A stretch of 64,000 bases of DNA, taken from contig NZ_BAABHB010000017.1 in the NCBI RefSeq assembly GCF_039541875.1, positions 62,001 to 126,000 of the forward strand, written 5' to 3'. A program made the position numbers and the translations under genes. The stretch is from Nibrella viscosa (GTDB lineage Bacteria > Bacteroidota > Bacteroidia > Cytophagales > Spirosomataceae). A model generated the notes under the pieces. It saw only the letters and a program-made list of their open reading frames with translations, was not told the origin of the DNA and ran no database searches. How positions within the stretch are numbered: position 1 is the stretch's first letter; each line of letters opens with the position of its first letter. Positions 46,264 through 55,624 of the stretch are shown piece by piece.

Positions 46264-49200
46264 ATGTATCCACTATTTACTAAATCTGCAGCACTAAATG
46301 GGTTTATTCTGATCTTTTTATGGTGCTCGATCCCAATAGTTTGTGCTCAGCAAATAGACCTTTCTCAAACCCATATGGCGGGGCATTTGCAGGCTATCAA
46401 TTCAGTAGCGTATAGCCCAGATGGCAGGTATCTGGCTTCAGGCAGTGATGATCAGACTATTAAGCTGTGGGATACTCAAACGAACCGACTTATACGCACA
46501 CTGACAGGGCATTCTGATGCAATCAAGTCTGTTCGCTTTAGTCCAGACGGCAAAATACTTGCCTCCGGTAGCCTTGATAAATCGATTAAACTTTGGAATG
46601 CTATTACCGGGCAACTTTTACAGACACTCTCCGAAGAAGGGAGTATTTTTTCAATTGATTACAGTCCTAATGGGAGACAACTGGTTACAGGAACTCGAGA
46701 GGGTGCTGTGAAAATTTGGGACTTACAAACCGGGAAAGTACTGAAAACTTTAAAAGGACAAAGTGGTCATACTTCCGTTGTTAAGTCCGTAAATTTTAGC
46801 CCGGATGGTAGATTAATTGCAACAGCCAGCGCCGATAAAACCATCAAACTTTGGGACACACAAACAGGAGAGTTATTGAATACCTTAACTGAACATAAAG
46901 AAACAATAAATGAAGTTAGTTTTAGTCCAGATGGGAAACAACTTATTTCAGGCAGCGATGATAAAACTATTAAATTATGGGATACTCGATCAGGTAAACT
47001 ATTGCGTAGTGTAGGTGGAGGATATCATGATAATTATGTATCATCGGTTAGTTTTAGCCCGGATGGTAAGCTGTTTTTGTCGGCAAGTTCATCGTTTGGC
47101 TCAGGTACTAAACTGATGTTGATGAATGCTCAATCTGGCGAGCTAGTCCGAAGTATTGCATTGAGTTTTGGTTCTGTCTATTCAGTCATCTTTAGTCCAG
47201 ATGGCAAACAGTTTGTTTCGGCAGGTACAGATAGGAACATTAAAATTTGGGATACTCAACAAGGTACCGTGGAGTTTACGCTCAATCATTCTAATTCTTT
47301 ATTATCAGTTCGTTTTAGTCCCGATAGTAAGCAGTTTGTCTCCGCTGGGTATGATAAAACGATTAAAGTTTGGGATACAAATAACAAGAAGTCAATAGTT
47401 GAATTTAAACATAATGATGTAGTACGATCGGTTATGTTTAGTTCCGATGGCCTGAAATTATTATCTGCAAGTGATGATAAAAGCATAGTAATCTGGGATG
47501 TAAAAACCGGAAAAAAAGAAAATACGCTATTAGCACACTCTGACATAGTATATTATGCTTGCTTTAGCCCTGATGACAAGTTGGTAGCGTCAGGGAGTGC
47601 TGATAAGACTGTAAAAATATGGAATGCCAAACGAGGCAAGCTACTGCAAACACTAAGCGGGCATGAGGGTGTAATATTTTCAACAAGTTTCAGTCCGGAT
47701 GGACAACTATTAATTGCAGGCAGTTCAGACGAAACAATTAAAGTTTGGAATGTTCAGAATGGCCAACTTTTGAGAACACTAACAGGACACAAGGGGTCTG
47801 TATCTTTTGTTGGTTTTAGTCCGGATGGTCAGCTTATAGCATCGTCTGGCGTTGATAATACTATAAAACTTTGGGAAACGCAAACCGGACAGTTATTGCG
47901 CACGTTAACAGGCCATGTCAGTACGGTTTTTGAAACAAGCTTCAGCCCTGATGGAAATCAAATGGTTTCGGCAAGTAATGATAAAACAATTAAAATTTGG
48001 GACGTAAAAACGGGAACCTTATTACGAACCTTAACTGGCCATGAAGGTGGGGTATATACAGTCAGCTTTAGTCCTGATGGTAAGCAACTGGTCTCTGGAG
48101 GTTACGGGAGTGAGATTAAGATTTGGGATACCAGAGCCGGTGTACTACCAAATACCCTAATTGGGTTTTACGATGAGGTCAGCTCAGTTATTAACTCTGG
48201 CAGTGCATGGCTCTTTGCAGGAACTCTAGGTGGAACGGTGAGGTCGTGGAGTGCTTGGACAGCCGCATTATATTTCTCCTACGTTGAACACTCCAGAAAA
48301 GTTAATTCTGTAAGTGTAAGCCAAGATGGTAAGTTACTTGCTTCTGGGAGTGCCGATAAAACTATTAAACTTTGGTATACGGCTACAAGCAAATTATTTG
48401 AGACTTTAAATGGACATCAAGAAGCAGTATTGTCTTGTGATTTTAGTCCAGACGGCAAACAGGTAGCCTCTGGGAGTGCCGACAAATCAATAAAGCTTTG
48501 GGACACCCAAACTGGCGTGTTGCTGCGCACGTTAACAGGACATGAAGGAAACGTTACTGCCGTGTGCTTCACTCCCGATGACAAACAACTACTATCGGCC
48601 AGTGATGATAAGACTATTAAGGTCTGGGATCTGCTGACCGGAAAACTAGTTCAAACGGTTCAGAATGTACCCTTCTCTATAATCGGTTTTAAATTTTTGC
48701 CGAATAGCGAAAGAATATTCTCAATCACTACAGCCAACACACTTGAAGTTCGTGATGCTAAAACCTTTGCTATTTTAAAAACTTATGAGAATTTAGGTTT
48801 TTATACCGATCCGGATTTTAAGGCTCCCCTTACTCCTGATGGGAAGTATGAAATTTATCCTTATTACCGCTCCTTTTTTGTCAGGGAAGCGAATCCGTCA
48901 GCACCTGTCACCCGCGTCAATCCCACGGTGGCCGCACCCACTGTCAGTTGGGAATTGCCTGCTGCCGAGCGTCTGACTGTTAGCCTGAACAATTACACGG
49001 TCAAGGCGTGTGTGCAGGGAACCGACATCAGTCAGTATCAGCTCTACTTGAACGGGGTACCCCTCAATGGGCGTACCATCAAAACAGTGGGTTGCTCCAT
49101 GCCCATCGATCAGAGTATCACCCTGCAATCGGGCGAGAATGATTTATATATTGCGGGGACCTATGGAGGCAACTCGTTTACGTCAGAGCATCGCTACATT

Positions 49201-49968
49201 AACTACCAACCGCCTGGAGCAACGCCTGGAACCACAACAGCCACTTCATCTACAGCTAATACGTCTCGAACTCAATCAAATTTAGATGAATTCAGCAATC
49301 GTCAGGCTCTCGTTATTGGCAACTCTACCTATCAGTATGGTAACTCACTGGATAATCGGCCTATCAACGATGCCCGTGATGTAGCAGCCAGGCTGGAGAA
49401 GCTTGGGTTTCGGGTTACCACCATCACCGATGCTACCAAAACCCAAATTGAGCGGGCCATTGGTCAGTTTAGCCGGGTGGCTCAGAATGCCGATGTCACC
49501 TTGTTTTTCTACGCCGGTCACGGGTTGGAATCCGAAGGTGTCAACTACCTCATTCCCACCGATGCCCAGTTGGAAGAACCCGAAGAAGCCCGGCTCCAGA
49601 CCATTCCGCTCGACCTGATATTGAGTGAGATGAAGCGCTACAAAACCAAAGTCAATCTGGTGTATCTGGATGCCTGTCGCAACAAACTCTTTCGCAGTTG
49701 GAATAGAGACGGCATCGGACGCGGCTTCAAAACCGTCGGTCAGTTGTCGCAGAGTACCAAGGTCTATTATGCCACCCAGCCCGGAGACGTAGCTCAGAAC
49801 GGTACGGGTCGCAACGGGGTATTTACTACCTCGCTGCTGAAGTACCTGCAACGGGGTGTGGAGATCGAAGATCTTATGCGCGATGTTACCAAAGATGTGA
49901 TTACCAATACGCGCAACAGTCAGCAACCCTGGTCGGCGGGCACCTTACTGACGCGTTTTACTTTTTAA
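46264..49968 (+). CDS. Secreted WD40-caspase protein, the longest (1234 aa)
   Basis: The signal peptide (about 1-28) precedes roughly 18 WD40 repeats plus one degenerate unit (about 38-860; FSPDGKQL and KTIKLWD recur), then TPDGKYEIYPYYRSFFVRE, a linker with VKACVQGTDISQYQL, and the caspase domain with His1086 (FYAGHG) and Cys1138 (LDACRNK). The usual Asn-Pro-Phe after DACR is LysLeuPhe here. The number of repeats could form two or more propellers. Arranged head to tail with the 43297 gene, 30 bases apart. Confidence 0.86.
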   Translation: MYPLFTKSAALNGFILIFLWCSIPIVCAQQIDLSQTHMAGHLQAINSVAYSPDGRYLASGSDDQTIKLWDTQTNRLIRTLTGHSDAIKSVRFSPDGKILASGSLDKSIKLWNAITGQLLQTLSEEGSIFSIDYSPNGRQLVTGTREGAVKIWDLQTGKVLKTLKGQSGHTSVVKSVNFSPDGRLIATASADKTIKLWDTQTGELLNTLTEHKETINEVSFSPDGKQLISGSDDKTIKLWDTRSGKLLRSVGGGYHDNYVSSVSFSPDGKLFLSASSSFGSGTKLMLMNAQSGELVRSIALSFGSVYSVIFSPDGKQFVSAGTDRNIKIWDTQQGTVEFTLNHSNSLLSVRFSPDSKQFVSAGYDKTIKVWDTNNKKSIVEFKHNDVVRSVMFSSDGLKLLSASDDKSIVIWDVKTGKKENTLLAHSDIVYYACFSPDDKLVASGSADKTVKIWNAKRGKLLQTLSGHEGVIFSTSFSPDGQLLIAGSSDETIKVWNVQNGQLLRTLTGHKGSVSFVGFSPDGQLIASSGVDNTIKLWETQTGQLLRTLTGHVSTVFETSFSPDGNQMVSASNDKTIKIWDVKTGTLLRTLTGHEGGVYTVSFSPDGKQLVSGGYGSEIKIWDTRAGVLPNTLIGFYDEVSSVINSGSAWLFAGTLGGTVRSWSAWTAALYFSYVEHSRKVNSVSVSQDGKLLASGSADKTIKLWYTATSKLFETLNGHQEAVLSCDFSPDGKQVASGSADKSIKLWDTQTGVLLRTLTGHEGNVTAVCFTPDDKQLLSASDDKTIKVWDLLTGKLVQTVQNVPFSIIGFKFLPNSERIFSITTANTLEVRDAKTFAILKTYENLGFYTDPDFKAPLTPDGKYEIYPYYRSFFVREANPSAPVTRVNPTVAAPTVSWELPAAERLTVSLNNYTVKACVQGTDISQYQLYLNGVPLNGRTIKTVGCSMPIDQSITLQSGENDLYIAGTYGGNSFTSEHRYINYQPPGATPGTTTATSSTANTSRTQSNLDEFSNRQALVIGNSTYQYGNSLDNRPINDARDVAARLEKLGFRVTTITDATKTQIERAIGQFSRVAQNADVTLFFYAGHGLESEGVNYLIPTDAQLEEPEEARLQTIPLDLILSEMKRYKTKVNLVYLDACRNKLFRSWNRDGIGRGFKTVGQLSQSTKVYYATQPGDVAQNGTGRNGVFTTSLLKYLQRGVEIEDLMRDVTKDVITNTRNSQQPWSAGTLLTRFTF

Positions 49969-49983
49969 CAGCTCCAACAAACT

Positions 49984-51549
49984 ATGGCCCAGGCAACCCT
50001 AACACTAGTTCTCTTGCTGTGGACGACGATCAGCGCACTGGCTCAGTCCAAAAGTATTAAGATTGTAGGCGGATCGGCCCCCCGCGGTACCGAACGGCGG
50101 CTGGCCCTGGTGGTGGGCAACAAAGACTACGCTAAACCCGGTGCCGGTCTGAGAAACCCCGTCAACGATGCCACCGATATGGCACAGGCCCTGGAGGAGC
50201 TGGGCTTCACGGTGCTACGTCGGCAGAACCTCAATCGGAGCGGCCTGGAAGCCGCCATCGACGAGTTTACCGAGCAACTTACCCGCTACGAAGTGGGGCT
50301 GTTTTATTTCTCAGGCCATGGATTGGCCTTCTCCGGGGAGAACTACCTTGTGCCCACCGATGCCAGCTTGTCGTTTGAGACTCAGGCCCGCTCGCAATGT
50401 GTATCGCTCCGGCGGGTGCTGGATGGCATGGAGGGAGCCAATGCCAAAGTAAGTCTGGTGTTTTTAGACGCCTGCCGCAACAACCCTTTTCCTAAAAGCA
50501 CCAAAGGGGGGGTAAGTCAGGGCTTGGTGATTCCAAACAATCCACGGGGCAGCCTGGTGGCTTTTGCCACCCGCGACGGGCGCACCGCCGACGACAACCC
50601 AGGTGAGCGCAACGGCTTGTTCACGGGTGAGTTGCTCAAGCACCTGCGAACGCCAAACTTAGGGTTGCGGGCCATGCTAGACCGGACCATTGCGGGTGTA
50701 GAGAGCCGCAGCGGAGGTCATCAGATTCCGGGCCGCTACGATGAGTTAAGGGGTGATTTTATGTTTGTACAGACAGCCGGCTGGCCCAAAGTAACGGAAG
50801 ACAGACGGGACCCGGTAGCTGATAACATACTGCCTTCGGTTTATTCTCTCAAAACGTACATGCCAACTATCGGTAACCAGGGTAATTATGGTACCGCTGT
50901 TGCCTGGGCAGCTTGTTATGTACGAACCATTATGGAAGCCCGGCGGCAAGGATTAGCCGGGCAACAATCGGCCATTGACGCCCTGCGGTTTTCGCCTACT
51001 TATATCTTTGAACAAGTGAAACAAGTGGGCGATAAAGAATGTCAGCTTGGTAGTCTGATTGAACCCGCGTTACTGGTGATGCAGCGAAAAGGCGCGGTAT
51101 TGCTGGCAAGCTTGCCTTACCCATCTTGCGGAGCGGATATAGTGGCTTATCATGCCCAGGCTTCCCGGTATAAAATTGGTGGCTTTGAGGCACTTTCTCC
51201 GTCCAGTAATCAAACACGCCTTTCGGCCGACGGCCTGAAGCAAGCATTAGTGGTTTCTAAAAACGCGGTTGTAATCGGTTTTCAAATTCCACGATCATTT
51301 ATGAGCGCTGGAGAATACTGGCAACCGGAGCCTACTGAATCGCCGAAGAGTTCGGTCGGCAGTTCAGCGTTAACCCTCATTGGTTACGATGATCAGAAAA
51401 ACGGCGGCTCTTTCTTATTAGCTAATTCCTGGGGTAAAAATTGGGGCAAAGAGGGTTACATCTGGATTCGCTATGATGTGCTCACGCAGTACGCATCTTT
51501 AGCCTATCAGATCGGTGACCCGGTTACTCCCGTCAGCGAAAAAAAGTAA
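49984..51549 (+). CDS. Secreted caspase fused to a degenerate papain-like domain
   Basis: In this 521-residue protein a signal peptide (1-21) leads to SIKIVGGSAPRGTERRLA and a caspase domain with intact His112 (YFSGHG) and Cys164 (LDACRNNPF). The papain-like domain (about 290-515) has NQGNYGTAVAWA, so the catalytic Cys is Ala307, and the His is also replaced (GSSALTLIGYDD, Ser461); only Asn481 remains. It is therefore not a cysteine protease. The 28430 protein has the opposite defect in its caspase half. Confidence 0.84.
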   Translation: MAQATLTLVLLLWTTISALAQSKSIKIVGGSAPRGTERRLALVVGNKDYAKPGAGLRNPVNDATDMAQALEELGFTVLRRQNLNRSGLEAAIDEFTEQLTRYEVGLFYFSGHGLAFSGENYLVPTDASLSFETQARSQCVSLRRVLDGMEGANAKVSLVFLDACRNNPFPKSTKGGVSQGLVIPNNPRGSLVAFATRDGRTADDNPGERNGLFTGELLKHLRTPNLGLRAMLDRTIAGVESRSGGHQIPGRYDELRGDFMFVQTAGWPKVTEDRRDPVADNILPSVYSLKTYMPTIGNQGNYGTAVAWAACYVRTIMEARRQGLAGQQSAIDALRFSPTYIFEQVKQVGDKECQLGSLIEPALLVMQRKGAVLLASLPYPSCGADIVAYHAQASRYKIGGFEALSPSSNQTRLSADGLKQALVVSKNAVVIGFQIPRSFMSAGEYWQPEPTESPKSSVGSSALTLIGYDDQKNGGSFLLANSWGKNWGKEGYIWIRYDVLTQYASLAYQIGDPVTPVSEKK

Positions 51550-51615
51550 TTTTTCATCGATAAACTTTATTCTCAAACTCCTATAAACCGGCAGAAATGA
51601 AACATAATCTGAATT

Positions 51616-51963
51616 ATGAAATCGTTTTTCTGCCTTTTTATTATTTTGCTGTTCGTAGCTACTCGTATATCAATACCTTCATCTTCCGGCGTAGGAAGCC
51701 AGGGTTATTACTATGCCATTGTGTATAAATCTAACCCGGCTCAGGCCCAGTTTGCTACTACGTTCCTTCCCACTTGCAATGAAGGAGTACTTTACCAGCG
51801 TATTGCCCTTTATGCTCGTAAAAACGGCTTCGTGGGTTACCGATTAGAAGGGCCGTTTACGCAGGATGAAGTAGAACAAGTGCGCCTGAATGCCAAACAG
51901 CAATGGCTCGCCAGGGGTTACGCTCTGACAGATGACCATAATTTTATTGGAAATTGCTATTAA
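51616..51963 (+). CDS. Small secreted protein, copy 2 of 3 (115 aa)
   Basis: Signal peptide (about 1-17), then GYYYAIVYKSNPAQAQF, Cys in LPTCNEG and IGNCY, and a helix EVEQVRLNAKQQW. The protein is diverged from copies 1 and 3 but keeps their Cys and aromatic positions. The leader CTATAAACCGGCAGAA lies at 51581, 20 bases before the ATG. It follows the caspase-papain gene and its stop lies a few bases before the Ro60 start, so it may be co-transcribed with Ro60. Confidence 0.68.
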   Translation: MKSFFCLFIILLFVATRISIPSSSGVGSQGYYYAIVYKSNPAQAQFATTFLPTCNEGVLYQRIALYARKNGFVGYRLEGPFTQDEVEQVRLNAKQQWLARGYALTDDHNFIGNCY

Positions 51964-51971
51964 ACCAAGCT

Positions 51972-53501
51972 ATGAAATTTAACCAATCTGCCACCGAGAA
52001 AGCCGAAACCGTAAACCACGAGGGGGCCAAAGCGTATGCGATGACACCGGCGTTGGAACTTTACTCGGCCGTAGCGACCACCATGCTGTCGGATATAAGT
52101 TACGAAAGCGCTTTCCACCGTCTGGCCCGCATTCGGACTCTGGTCAGAAAGGTAAGCCCGACATTTGTAGCACAATTGGCCTTGTATGCCCGTGAACAGT
52201 TGTACCTACGCTCGGCACCGGTGGTCCTGATTGGCGAACTGGCAAAACACCACCACGGCGACAGCCTGATTAGCCGGACGGTGGCCCGTGTAGTGCAGCG
52301 CCCCGATGAAATTACCGAATTGCTGGCCTACTACCAGCTGACGAATAATCGCCAGGAGACTAAAAAGCTTGGACGCCTGTCGAAGCAACTCCAGAAGGGG
52401 CTGAGGATCGCGTTTAACAAGTTTGACGAATATCAGTTTGCCAAGTACAACCGGGCCGCCCAGGTTAAACTCCGAGACGCCCTGTTTCTTGTTCACCCAA
52501 AAGCGAAGGATGAAGCCCAGCAGGTCATTTTTGACCGAATAGTAACCAATACGCTTCAACCGCCGTACACCTGGGAGAACGAACTCAGTTCCCTGGGAAA
52601 ACAGCCGTTTGCCGATGAAGCCGCTAAGAAAACGGCTTTCCGGAATAAGTGGGAGGAGCTTGTGGCGAGTGGCCGGTTAGGCTATATGGCCACCTTGCGC
52701 AACCTACGTAATATGCTTGATGCGGAAGTTAGTGTAGCTACCATACAACGCGTTTGCGATCTGCTGGGCGATGCCGCTGCCGTAGACCGGGCTAAGCAGT
52801 TGCCTTTCCGCTTCCTGGCCGCCTACCGCGAAATCAAATCGGTTAAATCTGGACATGTGGCTATGCTGAACGATGCCCTGGAAACGGCTTTGCAACTCAG
52901 CGTGGCAAATTTGCGTGGCTTTACAGCCGAAACACGGGTAGTGATTGCCTGCGATGTGTCGGGTTCCATGCAGGTTTCCGTATCGGCGAGAAGCAAGGTG
53001 CGTCTGTATGATATTGGTCTGTTGCTGGGTATGTTACTGCAGTCGAAGTGTAAAAATGTGTTATGCGGGCTTTTCGGCGACACCTGGAAAACGGTCAATC
53101 TGCCGGGGCGTAATGTGCTGGCCAATGTGGAGGAGCTTTACCGGCGCGAAGGAGAAGTAGGCTACTCGACTAATGGTTATCTGGTGATCGACGATCTGAT
53201 AAATCGGAACTACATTGCCGACAAAGTAATGCTTTTTACAGACACACAGCTTTGGGATAGCCGAACCAACAATATGAGCCAGGATAATACAATTGAGGCT
53301 AAATGGGCCGCTTATAAACAACTGGCTCCGAACGCCAGCTTGTATCTGTTTGACCTGGCCGGCCACAAAAATGTCCCCCTGCAAGTGGAAAGTAACGACG
53401 TGTATCTGCTGGCCGGCTGGTCCGACAAAGTGTTCGACGTTCTGCAGGCGCTGGAGGATGGGGAATCGGCCCTGTCGAAAATTGAAGCAATTTCTCTGTA
53501 A
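51972..53501 (+). CDS. Ro60 homologue (TROVE-vWA RNA-binding protein)
   Basis: The 509-residue protein matches bacterial Ro60 (Rsr). Residues about 5-320 are helical TROVE repeats (AQLALYAREQLYLRSAPVVL is typical), and about 325-500 form a vWA domain with the MIDAS motif DVSGSM and ACD/FTDT-type metal ligands. Ro60 is a ring that binds Y RNAs and defective RNAs for surveillance or degradation with exonucleases. Start ATG 51972 (MKFNQSATEK) is preferred over 51954, which is inside the previous gene's stop region. Its partner Y RNA lies just downstream. Confidence 0.87.
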   Translation: MKFNQSATEKAETVNHEGAKAYAMTPALELYSAVATTMLSDISYESAFHRLARIRTLVRKVSPTFVAQLALYAREQLYLRSAPVVLIGELAKHHHGDSLISRTVARVVQRPDEITELLAYYQLTNNRQETKKLGRLSKQLQKGLRIAFNKFDEYQFAKYNRAAQVKLRDALFLVHPKAKDEAQQVIFDRIVTNTLQPPYTWENELSSLGKQPFADEAAKKTAFRNKWEELVASGRLGYMATLRNLRNMLDAEVSVATIQRVCDLLGDAAAVDRAKQLPFRFLAAYREIKSVKSGHVAMLNDALETALQLSVANLRGFTAETRVVIACDVSGSMQVSVSARSKVRLYDIGLLLGMLLQSKCKNVLCGLFGDTWKTVNLPGRNVLANVEELYRREGEVGYSTNGYLVIDDLINRNYIADKVMLFTDTQLWDSRTNNMSQDNTIEAKWAAYKQLAPNASLYLFDLAGHKNVPLQVESNDVYLLAGWSDKVFDVLQALEDGESALSKIEAISL

Positions 53502-53726
53502 AGCATGCTTTCCCTAAATCAGTTGTGTAAAATTCTATTTAGAATGATACGTTTCGGATAAGATGTTCAGGCAGAGTTACCATATATTGTTCGGATACAG
53601 TGGCTTATTTAACGGCACCTGTTTTTGGGAATTCTGACGGTATTGCTTAAACTTGTACGGATAATCCCATGTGGATGCTCAATACTAAGTTTGTGATTTC
53701 CACAACAGGAGTCTTCGGGTTACAAA

Positions 53727-53757
53727 ATTGACCTGCTCAACCCACATCATACATTAC
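53727..53757 (+). promoter_or_regulatory. Candidate promoter of the Y RNA
   Basis: ATTG at 53727-53730 and TACATTAC at 53750-53757 are 19 bases apart, close to the Bacteroidetes pattern. They would place the transcription start at about 53759-53762, exactly where the Y RNA stem begins. Confidence 0.45.
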
Positions 53758-53758
53758 T

Positions 53759-53898
53759 GAAAAATAGCCGGTGCCGTAGAAACGGGTTACTCCGGGTGTA
53801 AGTGGCGCAGGTTCGAATCCTGCCGCTCTTTTAGAGTGTAGCATAGCGGTCAGTGCGCTTATAATGTACCTGCTTCGTCTGTCGCCCGGCTATTTTTC
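53759..53898 (+). ncRNA. Bacterial Y RNA (Yrl-type) with circularly permuted tRNA mimic
   Basis: The ends pair perfectly: GAAAAATAGCCGG (53759-53771) with 53886-53898, 13 bp, ending in a T-run. Inside is a tRNA in permuted order. An anticodon-stem-like helix joins 53797-53802 to 53858-53863. Then come a T-arm with GCAGG stem and TTCGAAT loop (53807-53823), an acceptor-like hairpin CGCTCT/AGAGTG (53824-53838) closed by TTT, TA as U8-A9, and a D-arm GCAT/GTGC with loop AGCGGTCA (53841-53856). Bacterial Y RNAs bind Ro60 through a stem and have such a module. The neighbouring gene encodes Ro60. Confidence 0.85.
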
Positions 53899-53905
53899 TT
53901 TGCAT

Positions 53906-55624
53906 ATGGTATTCTACCGCTCTCTCGCTGTCGTTGCCATGCTGACTCACCTGTTGACTACATCATCTGGTCAATCTCCAGTTCCCCCACTGGCCCAGTC
54001 CCAGCTGGCTGGCCATACGGAAGAAATCGTTTCAGTAGCCTTTAGTCCGGACGGCTCGCGACTGCTGTCGGGCAGCTACGATAATACCCTCAAACTTTGG
54101 GACGCTCAGACAGGAGCCGTGCTCAGAACATTTACGGGCCATAATAGTATCGTTTTCTCCGTCGCCTTTAGCCCCGATGGTCGGCGGTTGCTCTCCGGAA
54201 GCAACGATGGCACCCTGAAACTCTGGGATGCCCAAACCGCAGCTTTGATTCAAACCCTGGTCGGCCACACCGATGGGGTCCTATCGGTGGCCTTTAGCCC
54301 AAATGGCAAACGGCTGTTATCAGGCAGTAAGGATGAATCCCTCCGAATTTGGGATGCCCAGACCGGGACACTCCTGCAAACCATTACCGGGCATACAGGC
54401 TCGGTATTGTCGGTAGCGTTCAGCCCCGATGGTCGCCAGGTACTTTCCGGGGGCGAGGATAGCACGCTCAGGCTATGGGATGCTTTAACCGGCCGGTTGG
54501 TCAGGACAATGCCTGGTCATAAGCATTGGGTAGGCTCAGTAGCGTTCAGCCCCGATGGAAGGACGCTTTTATCCGGGAGCCGGGACAGAACCCTGAAGCT
54601 CTGGGATAGGCAAACCGGAGCCTTGTTGAAAACCCTGACGGGACATGAAAGCAGCGTGTTGGCGGTCGCCTTCAGCCCCGACAGCCGTCGGCTGGTGTCA
54701 GCGAGTCATGACAATACCCTTGTACTATGGGATGCGCACTCGGGAAAAGAACACCTAATACTGACAGGACACGATGAGCCAGTTGGTGCAGTGGCCTTTA
54801 GCCCCGATGGCCACCGTATTCTTTCGGGGGGTAGGGATACCATGTTGAAGCTCTGGAATGCCCGGACAGGCCAGGTAATCCAGACGTTTTCCGGAACTAT
54901 TTCCCCGGTTATTGCAACAGCTTTTAGCCCTGATGGTAGTCAGTTGATCACGGGTTGCGGGACCAATATGCTCCGGATCTGGGATAAGAACACGGGTGCC
55001 CTTACGAAAACACTGACCGGCCACACGCTGGGTGTTTCGTCCATTTCCCTCAGTGCGGATGGCAGCCGCTTGCTGTCGGGGAGTTATGATAAAACTCTCC
55101 GACTGTGGGATGCACAGACAGGACGTCTGCTCAAAACCATTTCCGGACAAAGCACCCGAGTGCTGTCGGTGGCGCTTAGCCCCGACGGTCACCAATTAGC
55201 GTCAACTGAATGGGACAACACCTTCAAGCTCTGGGACGCCGACACTGGTACCCTGCTGAAGACGTTTACGGGCTATGACGGAAAGGTCATAGCAGTAGCC
55301 TTTACGCCCGACGGGAAGCAGCTTTTGTCGGGTAGCCGGGATCATACTCTAAGGCTGTGGGACGCCCAGACAGGCAACGTGATTACCTCCGTTGTCTCTG
55401 AACTCCCCGCCAAAAGCTGGTTGTTTTTAGACGGAGGCCATCAGGTGCTTGTCATTACGGAGGCCAATACCCTAGAACTGCGAGAAATAAGTACCCTTAA
55501 CTTGGTAAAGGAATACGAAAACACTGGATTTTTCACTGATATGACCTACCAGCCTCCACTAACGCCAGATGGGCGGTACGAGATTTATATGTATTACCGG
55601 TCTGCTTTTCTCCGAAAGCGATGA
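53906..55624 (+). CDS. Secreted WD40-repeat protein without caspase domain (572 aa)
   Basis: The start ATG 53906 is chosen: the longer frame from 53864 would translate the 3' half of the Y RNA. A signal peptide (about 1-22) precedes about 11 WD40 units plus a degenerate twelfth (VSVAFSPDG, TLKLWDAQTG). The tail QPPLTPDGRYEIYMYYRSAFL then ends, where the 55983 protein goes on to a caspase domain. So it looks like a caspase-free head, either a soluble competitor or the relic of a lost C-terminus. Repeats are very similar to those of the 55983 gene. Confidence 0.78.
   Translation: MVFYRSLAVVAMLTHLLTTSSGQSPVPPLAQSQLAGHTEEIVSVAFSPDGSRLLSGSYDNTLKLWDAQTGAVLRTFTGHNSIVFSVAFSPDGRRLLSGSNDGTLKLWDAQTAALIQTLVGHTDGVLSVAFSPNGKRLLSGSKDESLRIWDAQTGTLLQTITGHTGSVLSVAFSPDGRQVLSGGEDSTLRLWDALTGRLVRTMPGHKHWVGSVAFSPDGRTLLSGSRDRTLKLWDRQTGALLKTLTGHESSVLAVAFSPDSRRLVSASHDNTLVLWDAHSGKEHLILTGHDEPVGAVAFSPDGHRILSGGRDTMLKLWNARTGQVIQTFSGTISPVIATAFSPDGSQLITGCGTNMLRIWDKNTGALTKTLTGHTLGVSSISLSADGSRLLSGSYDKTLRLWDAQTGRLLKTISGQSTRVLSVALSPDGHQLASTEWDNTFKLWDADTGTLLKTFTGYDGKVIAVAFTPDGKQLLSGSRDHTLRLWDAQTGNVITSVVSELPAKSWLFLDGGHQVLVITEANTLELREISTLNLVKEYENTGFFTDMTYQPPLTPDGRYEIYMYYRSAFLRKR

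Noticed and set aside
53502..53726. A second Y RNA between Ro60 and the first one
   Set aside because: No T-loop or D-loop motif or long terminal stem is visible in this stretch.
53807..53856. A normal tRNA gene
   Set aside because: T-arm precedes the acceptor-like hairpin and D-arm, there is no anticodon loop, and the ends form a long stem. It is a permuted mimic, called a Y RNA here.
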